Below, in pieces: positions 55,440 to 64,000 of a stretch of 64,000 bases of DNA. The notes under the pieces were generated by a model. That model was not told the DNA's origin, did not search any database, and was given only the letters and a program-made list of their open reading frames with translations. Position numbers and translations under genes: made by a program. Position 1 is the first letter of the stretch. Each line of letters starts with the position of its first letter. Source of the stretch: Trametes villosa (Eukaryota; Basidiomycota; Agaricomycetes; Polyporales; Polyporaceae); the NCBI GenBank assembly GCA_002964805.2, contig PUDQ02000085.1, positions 406,701-470,700 on the forward strand, written 5' to 3'.

Positions 55440-57756
55440 CTAGGCATGCACGTACGGTCTGTGGCCTATCAAGGCACCCCTGGCGTCTAGTTTAGCAACG
55501 GTCAGCTCGTTCTTCTCCATGATCATCTCGTCGAGAAAGAAATCGTATTTGACCGCCGACATCTCCCGAATGATATCCTTGTAACCTCCAGCCCAAACGT
55601 TAGTCTGCTCAGCGATAGATGAATTAAAAACCCATTTGCCGTCCTCATGTAGGCGCAACTCGCCATATGCGTAAGGGTTACAGTGGATTGCGCAGGCCTC
55701 GTCGCTCTTCTTATGTTTGCACTTCCAATGAAAAACGTCCACCGGTAGTCCGACATCGAGGTGCAATGTGTTCCCGCTGGCCTTGGAGTGTTTGTATAAC
55801 TGGCAGTTGTTGTCGTAAAAGATCACACGAGGGGCGTGTCGTCTGTCGACCCAGGTCTTGCTGATAAGGTCCTATTCCGGCACAAAACATCAGAAACGTG
55901 AATAAAACGGGAGGCAGCAGACGACGCAAGCGTACCAGGACCTGAGGGGTCGTCTCCGACCCATAGAAGGTGGCACGTTTGCAGATGACACCGCATGGAC
56001 GTACGAGCAGCTGCTCGTTGTGAGTCCGCCGTCGACTGAACATCGCACGTAGACTCTGGGGTGTTGAGGACGGCTTCTCCGCGCATGGAACCTGGGTCGG
56101 CGCTGGTACGCCAGAAACTACGGGCTCAGAGCGTGGAGGCGGTGTCTGGGACGTCCCGGGTAGGATAGCAGATGGCGCCACTGAGGGCACCGGCGCCGAC
56201 TCGCCGGAGGCTAGACCCGCTGGAGGTACGGGCTCCTCCGGGTATGGCACGGGCTCCTCCGGGGATGGTGCAGGCTCTGGGGATGGTGCAGGCTCCGACT
56301 CCGGGGATGGCGCAGGCTCGCCATCACTGGCAGAGGCTTTGGCTCGTAGAAGCGCGCGCCGCAGGTTGAACATTCCCTTGCCATGGAGGATGTGATACTC
56401 CTCGGCCTGACGGTGATCGATGTTCGTGCAGGTCTTGTGTCCCTTCTCGACCGAAGCTGTACAGCCAGTGATGACACACCGTTGGTCGAGATAGCGATGC
56501 GAAGGGCAGTACCGGTGCTGGGTGGAGACGAGGTCCTCCTGACAATGACGAGCTGCGCAGCAAGGACGGCCCATCTCGATACCATCGGTTACGACCGCAT
56601 CAATATATTCTGCTCAGAAGGAACACACAGGTGAGCGGCCAATCATCACATGCCTAACGCAAAAGACGCACTGATGCTACCGTCGGGCTGCTCAAAAAAG
56701 CGAGTGCACTTGTCGCAGAAGTGGGCGAATTCAGGCTGGCCGAAGCAGCGGATGTGGTCGTTTCGCGCCTGCATTGTGGCTGTGAAGCGGTCCTTCTGCT
56801 CGCACACCTGGGGGACCTGCAGCACATATGCGCGCTGTTGTGCATCCTTCAAGAGTGAGAGGATGACGAAGCCATCCCAGACATCCTCCGAGCGCAGGCG
56901 GTAGGCAGCAATAGCAGGGAGATTACCAGGAACCTGAGAGAGCGCATGGTGGTATATGTTGGCGGAATTGGTTGCAGAGGTCCAAGCGAAGAGAACCTGT
57001 GCACGGAAGAGCTCAAGGACGCGTGTTTCCACGAAGTCGTGCTCGGAAACCTGGATAATCTCCGGGATTCCGTCGTAGTAGGTGCGCGCCCCGGCGTAGA
57101 CTGAGTAGTTGTAGTGATAATTTGTGTTGCAAGCTGTGCCATCCGGACGGTATCGCTATGTCAGAAGCGATGCTCACGTATAATGGACAATCTGAGCCGC
57201 AGCGCCAGGCCTGCTTACCGTAGCAGTAGAGGTGGACGGAGAGAGCCTCGCATACGCCATGGTCCAACGTGAAGAGGGATACCTTGCGTCGCCCGTCCTT
57301 GTGGCGTAGGAGTGAGGGCGAGGCACACGCCGTACACTGGGTCACCGGAGGATATAACATGCGATAGGCTAGTAGTTGGCAGTGAGTATATAGGTACGCG
57401 GAAGATATGAGGCCTGTCATACCAATGCTATGATCCCATGTGTCGTGCAGGCGGAAGTTCTCGTGGTCCGCCTCAGCAGTCAGGTCTGCCTCATACCAGA
57501 TGGTTGTGCAGAGCGCAGTCCACAGCCCCGAAATGTAGGAGCCAGGCAGGGCGAGCCGTTGCTCTATGTACTCCTGAACCTCCTGAGGCAGGTCGGGCGG
57601 TACCTCTGCCTTATCCCATTCCGGGTCCTGGTAGTGCAGAATGGCGGGCTTCAGCGCGACACCTAGACGGACAAAGCGGAAGACAGTCTTGAGGTCGATA
57701 TATGGGCCTAAGCCAGGAGTGTGCCGCATCCGAGAGAATATATCAGAGACAGACAT
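55440..57756 (-). CDS. CxC5/CxC6 cysteine-cluster protein associated with KDZ transposases
   Basis: Exons 57756-57219, 57133-56672, 56609-55936 and 55871-55440 encode 701 aa; an in-frame ATG at 57825 would add 23 residues. The N-terminal half holds the CxC5-like cluster: QCTACASPSLLR, LYCYACNTNYHYNYSVYAGA, then HFCDKCTRFF. After it comes the CxC6-like cluster: RPCCAARHC, HRYCPSHRYLDQRCVITGC, GHKTC. A Pro/Glu/Ser repeat linker (EPAPSPEPAPSPEEPVPYPE) follows. The C-terminal third has RRRTHNEQLLVRPCGVI, RVIFYDNNCQLYKH, VDVFHWKCKHKKSDEACAIH and FNSSIAEQTNVWAGGYKDI, an RNase H-like nuclease pattern with Asp, His/Cys and Glu residues conserved in this group. It may be a transposase or partner of one. 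All introns are phase-consistent and no lesion is seen. Confidence 0.8.
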
Positions 57757-58462
57757 TTGGTGTGGTTTCGCAAGGTGGTGGCTTAGGGAAGTATCGCGCA
57801 CAGAGCTAGGTAGAGATGGGAACACTGTATTGCTGTCGCCGGGACACCGTACTAGCTACTAACTGCACTGGCCCGTTTTGGAGCGAGACAAGCCTTTTTG
57901 GGAAAGTCAACCCTGGGGCGCGATCGAGAGTTCGGCCAGGCCGAGACCGGCTGCCGAGCTGCCGTAGTGCCCCAGTGCCCCGGGGCATCGGGGCATCGGG
58001 GCATTCTCCAATCCCCGGACGTTCTCGTGCCAAACACGACTCAACATTGCGTGGATTCTGAGGGCCTGGCGTCGCTTGCATCCGACTTCCAACCTGCGTC
58101 TGCCTCTCTTGCAAGCTGGGTGCCATCGCGAACTCAGCTCAAGGCTTGGCTGGCTCAGTCCGGGCTTGCGGTCGTCTGGCCGGCACACTACATAGTAATG
58201 CATCAATACATCCTCGTTGCTGTTTCACTGGTCGACATCTCGCGCCCTCGTGCCTACTCGACTTGGCGTGTGTGGTGTACTCCGCTCGCACTGTGGTACT
58301 ACGGTCTCCTGGGTACGTTGCAAGACTTCTACGATCTTCAACAACGTTGCATACGGACATCGGTGGGCCATAGCGGCGCGCTAGTGATACACAGCACCTG
58401 CGCCTGAGCCTATGCACGAAGCAGACTCGCCGCGGAATCCAATGACGTCCCCCTGCTCCGAT

Positions 58463-58973
58463 TCAGCGCCTCTGCAAGGTCGCCGAACGCTCCTCAGTCT
58501 TGAGAGCGTTCTGTTCTAGGTATTAGTGCCCGACTTACTCTGAGTGCATGTCTCATACTGACCTTCGTATCCGTGGCACGAAGTCTACGGCGACACTTTC
58601 GAAATGGCTTGCAGTAGTGCAGGGCGTACTGCTTCCACTCGTGGAACGTCGCCTCGTCCTCCGCGTCCGGCTCGGTGAGCGAGTCGTCCGAGCCTGGGAT
58701 ATCCGAGTCCGACGCCGGGCGCTTCGATGGTATGATGCTCTTCCTACTTGACTCCGGTGTGCTGACATTGCCTCTCTCAGGTAGATTACGATGCCGTTCG
58801 TTCGCTGAGGGTGGGCTGTCCCGGAAAGTGGTTGACGGTACACCCTCGGAGTCCATCCTTCTGCTAGACGAGCTGCCGCTGGTTATGTGCACCGTGATGG
58901 AGGGTGCTCCTGGCTGTGAACGCATGCCGCTCGTGTCGGGTGACTGACGACCAGCGGACGCGGAAACAGACAT
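58463..58973 (-). CDS. Small Ser-rich protein next to the transposase gene
   Basis: Exons 58973-58563 and 58510-58463 encode 152 aa. The 52-bp intron is GTCAGT...AACAG with an ACTAAT branch site, which supports the model. The first 90 residues are Ser/Pro/Arg-rich. The C-terminal part is acidic (DDSLTEPDAEDEATFHEWKQ) then basic (CKPFRKCRRRLRATDTK). No domain is recognised. It is divergent from the Plavaka transposase with 432 bp between the starts and is probably an accessory gene of the element, or a remnant. Confidence 0.5.
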
Positions 58974-59405
58974 CTGAAGGCCGCCCTGTTGGGGTTATGG
59001 GAGATCTAGGTGAGCGCGCAGGTCCTTATTCGGGTTTCGGTGCTCACATCGATGCCCTCGGCTCGTACAGTGATGGCGGGCAAGATTATTTCGGCTGACA
59101 TCTGGCCTGAGTAAGTTGTTCCGTCGGTGTACTGGTAGCACTTGCTAGAACTCACCGTCCTTGACCTAAAGCCCGGGCGCCTCGATCTCTTCGCCAACGT
59201 GGTCCTGGGCAGACATTCCCACGGCCTCAGCCATGATCATTTGCCGCTCGCGCCGCCCGCCTCAGACCTTGACCGTCTTCGGAGCTCGTACCGCACGACA
59301 GATAGAATCGCGCGGGGTTGGGTGCCGGCGGAATAGCTCCACGGGCCGTACGTAGACGGTCGCAGAATGCAGTACTCTTTTGCTGACTGGAGTTCATGCA
59401 GGAGA

Positions 59406-62400
59406 ATGGCACGCTGCGTATGCGGCTCGCAGTTTACCGCGGCTCGCTACCTGAACAAGCACAAGAAGAGCTGTCAAACAGTCAAGGAACAGTCCCAACA
59501 CACGTATGTGCTAGCTCAGGCATATCAGGAAGATCGGGCACAGAAGAGACTACGAGGCGAGGACGGGGAGGCGATCCCTACCAGCCATTCTATGGTACGT
59601 CGTGTCTTGCGTCTCTAGTACTGAATAGGAGGCTTACATGCACGGCGGCGCATTCAGCCGTGGACGACCCCAACCACATGGGTGGATGGTGAGAGCAGCT
59701 CGCGCTCCGCTGGTGTGGGCATCGCCAGCCTGTCGACAGCGCCGTCGCAGATGGAGGTCCAGCCGGAGGCAGAGGATATGCAGGTGAGCTGAGCGCCACG
59801 TTAATGCCGTCATGCGCTAACTGATTCCATAGCAACCCCTGCCTTTCGACGATCTTGGCGCCCTACCGACTGAGGAAGCTGCGTTGCCTGCTGAGGAGCC
59901 GGTTCAGGGTATCGGAACTCGGTTCAGTCGCCGCGGCCGTCGGATCCGCGCGACCTGGAAAGTTATCGACCAGCTTCCGGAACCAGACACAGGCGTCCCA
60001 GACAATCAGGATGTGCCGCCGGCCGGAGAACTCCCAGAGCCTTCGGGCTCGGTAGCTGGCCCAGGTCGTCGAGTAGTCCTTCTCGTTACCGAGCGCATCC
60101 GCACGACGTTCAACCGCTTTGGCCTCCGGCGTTTCTACAAGCGCCGCGCGCATCATGCGCAAGCCGAATCGATTGACCTCAGCGCCCGGTACGCCCCTGA
60201 GGCTGACGCCGTCGCCGCGCGTAAATCTGCTCGCTCGCTGCGGGATATCCTCTCCCCCTTCCCCAACCTGAGCTCCTTTCTCTTCGCGCATCACCACACA
60301 TCATCATCCAACAAGTCCCTGGCCGATCGCGCAGCGCTCCAGGCGATGCTCGCGCGCCCGGACTTCAAGACTGAAGACATCGCCGGCGTCAATTTTGAGA
60401 AACTCGACGACCTCTTAGCTGAGGGCTACATTGCTCCCGGTCATCCTCACCTCACAGAGCAAGACGGCTGGCGATCTTCTGACATCACGCTCGGCATCCC
60501 GTCAGGTCAGAAGTCAACCCAGGCTTCCCGGCGACAAGATGCAACTGCACAACGGCGCCTAGATCGACACCAGCATGTCTCGGACACGCCCGCGCAGCAC
60601 CCGATTCGCGGTCTCCACTACACCGTCCGTGGCTTCTGGCACAAGAACCTCTGCGCAGAGATCACGCGAACCCTCTCCTCCGATCCCGCTGCCCGGGGCT
60701 TTGTGTACGATCCTCACTATATCGAACACCAGCTACCCGGAGAAGATCAGGCCCAGCGCGTTCACGGCGAACTCTACAACTCCGAATCGTTCGTGCAAGA
60801 GGACATTCGCTTACACCACTCCCCACCCGAGCCCGGCTGTGACCTGCCTCGCGCAATCGCTGCGCTCATGTTCTGGTCCGACGCGACTCAAATTGCGCAG
60901 TTCAGGCAAGCGAAGGTGTGGCCATGCTACTTGTACTACGGGAATCAGTCGAAGTACGAGCGCGCGCGTCCCACTGCCCACGCTGCTCACCATGTGGCAT
61001 ATTTCCCCTCGGTATGTGGCTCCGTGCCCCTAGCAGAGTAGAAGCTGATCACTGGTGCTTTATAGCTTCCCGACGACGTCCAGGATTTCGTTCGGCACCA
61101 CACAGGCAAGGCTGCATCCGCGCAACTCCTGGCCCATTGCAGGCGCGAGCTGTTCCATGCGGCCTGGGAGTTGATGCTTGACGAGGAGTTTGCGCACGCG
61201 TATCTTCACGGCATCGTTATCGACTGCGCCGATGGTGTTCGCCGGCGCATCTACCCACGCGTTTTCACTTACTCCGCTGACTACCCCGAGAAGTACGCGC
61301 ATGCTATCCGTATCTGCTTGGAATGTAGCTGACATCTCACCCACAGAGTGCTACTAGCCACAGTTCGAGACAAGGGCAAGTGCCCGTGTCCGCGCTGCTT
61401 AGTCACGTTCGAGGATATTCCAAACGTCGGGGAAGCCAGCGACGACACCGTACGCGTTAACCGCAGCAGAGCGCCTTCGGCGGTCCATGACCAGGCTGTC
61501 CTAGACGCGCGCGACTTGATTTATGGCGATGGATATGTTGTGAACAGCGAGCGCGTCGAAGCTCTTCTACAACAGGAGTCTTGGGTACCTACCCAGGTTC
61601 GTGCTACTATGACTGAACCCAGGAGGTGTACTAAACCGTCGCCGCCTCCAGAATGCGTTTGCGAAGCTACAGAAGCTCGACTACCACCAAATGCTCGTGG
61701 TCGACTTGCTACACGAGTATGAGCTGGGCGTCTGGAAGAGCCTCTTCTCGCATCTTATCCGCATCCTGGACTCGATCGGTGGTTCGGCCGTTGATGAGTT
61801 GAATGCCCGGTACGTGGCTCATCATATTGTGTTAATAATTTGCCATCTCAACTCTCCCTAGATTTCGCCAGGTCCCGACCTTTGGTCGCTCGACAATTCG
61901 GAGGTTTGCCCATAACGTTGCGGAGATGAAGCGCATGGCTGCGCGGGATTTTGAGGATATCCTTCAGGTACACTAGCTGTTGCATACCTCTGAAACTGCG
62001 GCTAACCTCCCTTTTACCAGTGTGTTATCCCGTGCATTGAGGGTCTGACCGAGACTGAGCACAACAAACATATCCTGACGCTCCTCTACCACGTCGCTTA
62101 CTGGCACGCGTTGGCGAAAATGCGCATCCATACCGACCGTACTCTGCGGCTCCTCTCACATTCGACAACCATCCTCGGCGGCGCTCTTCGACACTTCACG
62201 GCGGTGACGTGCCCTGCCTTCGACACCAAGGAGAGCAAGTCCGAGTACGCCGCGCGTAAGCGTGCGGACGCTCGACGTCACACCGCTACCACAATTCCGG
62301 CATCTGCGTCGGGACGACGACGGCGCGTCTTCAACCTCAAGGTGGTGAAGTTGCACTTCCTCGGCGACTACGTTCGATCCATTAGGCGTTTTGGTACAAC

Positions 62401-63813
62401 TGATTCCTACACAACGCAGATTGTAAGTACCTCGCCTGATCTAGAGTCGCAGGCATTGGGTTAGGTACTCATCAATGTTTAGGGGGAGCACGAGCATCGT
62501 CGCATCAAGGCGCGCAGGAAGCGCACCAACTATGTGCGCCCTGACGCTCAAGTCGTCGACATGGACGTGCGAGCCACTCGCATGCGCGAGATCGCTCACG
62601 ATCTTCAAGAGACGGGCATCAGTGTTCCTGGTACGCAACCCGCCGTCCAATCGCCGCCATCTGTCAGCGAGGATCTCGCCGACGTTCCAGCCACCGAGCA
62701 TCATCACATCGCCAAAGACCAGAAGAACTTCCTCGCCCTGCGGGACTGGCAGCGCGAGCATCGCGAGGATACGGCCATCAAGGTACGTAGTTGCGCTGTC
62801 CATCCCAACTGCTACGGGGCCTCACCACGACCCGATGCAGGAGTTTGTGCCACAGCTCCGCCGCCACTTACTCTCGCGCCTCCGTGAAGAGAACCCAACC
62901 ATCGCTGCCCATCTCACCGAACCAGAGCAGATCGTCATCTCCGAGGACCGTGTATACCAGCACGCGACGTTACAGGTGAACTACACGACATACGACCTCC
63001 AGCGCGAGCAAGATATCATTCACGTTGGAACCGACAAGACTGGGGTCATGATCCTCACGTCCCCACCCGCGGCAGTACCCAATCCGCGCGGCTCTTCTCC
63101 GCCCCCTCCGGAGGCTGTACCCTGGTGCTACGCAACCGTGGTCGGCATCTATCACTGCAACATCTCCGTCCGCGTCGGCGACACATGCATGTCGCGACGT
63201 GTCGACTTCGTGTGGGTACGGTGGCTGGAAACTGATGACACTACGTTTGGTACCCAGGTCTCACGCCTCGAGCGCGTGGCCTATGCGCCGTACGCTAATG
63301 ACGCCTCTGATTGGTCTGAGGTGTTTGGCTTCATCGACCCCGCGACAATCATTCGAGGCTGCCATTTCGTTCCTGCCTTCTGCTATGGCAAGACGACGAG
63401 ATTGCTCCCAGCGTCCGCGGTCCGTCAAGAATCAGGAGACTGGCAGTACTTCTATGTCAATCGGTGAGTCATCGCTATGAGGTATCCCTTGATGTATGCT
63501 AATGATATACTCTAGTTTCGTGGACCGCGACATGTTCGCTCGCCACATCGGACACGGTGTCGGCCACCTCGGCTCACTCTGCAAGCCCTTCGCCGACGAC
63601 CTGATACCCTCTACTTACGACTTCTCTATACCTGTACTGCCCGAGGAAGAGCAAGCAGAGGAGCCACCGGTGGCAGCCAACGCCGAGGAGCCGGATGCAG
63701 CCGCCAACGAGGAGCTCGATGCCGCAGCCGATGAGCCAGACCCGCTTGATGCTGATGACCCGGAGGCGGAGATGACTTATGACGAGCTTCGTGAATATTA
63801 TGGAGACCTTTAG
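59406..63813 (+). CDS. Plavaka-type (CACTA-like) transposase
   Basis: Eleven exons: 59406-59594, 59658-59783, 59833-61011, 61066-61292, 61347-61596, 61652-61809, 61862-61967, 62021-62422, 62483-62782, 62841-63463 and 63516-63813; 1285 aa. An N-terminal zinc finger reads MARCVCGSQFTAARYLNKHK with a further Cys. The Plavaka core includes GFWHKNLCAEITRTLSSDP, MFWSDATQIAQF with the first catalytic-type Asp, KVWPCYLYYGNQSKYERARP, GKCPCPRCLVTFEDI with a CPRC zinc pair, and LVVDLLHEYELGVWKSLFSH. The C-terminal part has EHEHRRIKARRKRTNYVRP and an acidic, Glu/Ala-rich tail. The element family moves by a DDE-type cut-and-paste mechanism. All introns keep the frame and no stop interrupts it, so the gene could be active. 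An upstream in-frame ATG at 59367 is an alternative start. Confidence 0.88.
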
Positions 63814-64000
63814 ATTGCCTCTCGAGGACCACTTCAAGCACGCATTGGCCCCTTGTCTGCTCTGCTTCAACAAGTACGCATACTTCGGGTTTCATGGATG
63901 CACGTCTGACTGGGCCTTTCAGATCACATGACACTAGCGGTGTTTCAACCTTAAAAAGCTAGAACTGGCACACCTGTGCAGTCTTAGGCGCGAGGCCGGC

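Larger units (their letters stand above)
52031..58011. repeat. 15-bp perfect inverted repeat bounding 6 kb
   Basis: TTGGAGAATGCCCCG at 52031-52045 is inverted at 57997-58011. Inward of both copies lie several GTGCCCCGG / GGGGCAT repeats (52041-52097 and 57966-58001), as in subterminal regions of CACTA-like elements. The pair encloses the cysteine-cluster gene and the CxC5/CxC6 gene. No target-site duplication is visible at the outer edges, so these may be subterminal rather than terminal repeats. Confidence 0.6.
52031..64000. mobile_element. DNA-transposon cluster: Plavaka transposase plus CxC5/CxC6-KDZ-associated genes
   Basis: From about 52 kb to the right edge, all genes are of transposon type: a cysteine-cluster protein (+), a CxC5/CxC6-like protein associated with KDZ transposases (-), a small Ser-rich protein (-), and a full-length Plavaka transposase (+). 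Minisatellites and GC-rich subterminal-type repeats lie among them. The left limit is set at the outer inverted repeat (52031); the right limit is beyond the window. Plavaka and KDZ elements were described as abundant in basidiomycetes. Whether this is one composite element or two nested ones cannot be decided without both ends. Confidence 0.65.

Noticed and set aside
52031..58011. Calling the 15-bp inverted repeat the true transposon ends
   Set aside because: No target-site duplication is visible at the outer edges, and similarity beyond 15 bp is only in GC-rich repeats. It is recorded as a repeat and a candidate border only.

Overview
This is nuclear DNA of a basidiomycete fungus, most likely an Agaricomycete of the polypore type. 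The signs are GC-rich coding sequence, genes cut by many GT-AG introns of about 45-60 bp, expanded F-box and DUF6535-like families, and a Plavaka/KDZ-type DNA-transposon cluster. The species cannot be read from the sequence. Gene models below were built by hand from reading frame, splice signals and phase, and family conservation.

Layout. (1) 1-5.3 kb: an F-box/LRR gene running off the left edge, a 443-bp non-autonomous transposon with perfect 8-bp target duplication, a decayed F-box gene and an intact F-box gene. (2) 5.5-12.7 kb: two housekeeping genes on the minus strand, the mitochondrial 3-methylcrotonyl-CoA carboxylase alpha subunit and a CreB/USP46-type deubiquitinase. (3) 13.8-19.5 kb: the F-box array resumes, with F-box (-), F-box/LRR (+, broken by TGA) and F-box (-). 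A 32-bp element recurs between or beside the divergent pairs, so the array grew by copying a two-gene module with a shared promoter. (4) 19.7-21.5 kb: tandem IFI6/ISG12-like small membrane proteins, one frame-broken. (5) 23.5-30.6 kb: an MFS exporter, a single-pass membrane protein and a DUF3292-like protein. (6) 31-38.2 kb: three diverged DUF6535-like multi-pass proteins. (7) 38.4-50.3 kb: conserved genes: Ubp2-type deubiquitinase, an ABC-class ATPase lacking its P-loop segment, an NTF2/SnoaL-like protein, NADH-cytochrome b5 reductase (Mcr1), and the stress MAP kinase Hog1, divergent from Mcr1. (8) 51-64 kb: a short gene start followed by a transposon cluster with a cysteine-cluster protein, a CxC5/CxC6-KDZ-associated protein, a small Ser-rich protein and a full Plavaka transposase, plus minisatellite repeats and a 15-bp inverted repeat.

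How it works together. Conserved genes for leucine catabolism, ubiquitin removal, redox and stress signalling form stable blocks. Fast-evolving F-box, DUF6535 and mobile-element genes lie between them and show birth and decay: nonsense codons, lost start and splice sites, a relic promoter and a transposon insertion. The most notable items are the duplicated divergent F-box module, the ABC ATPase without a Walker A motif, the ISG12-like pair and the mixed Plavaka/KDZ cluster.
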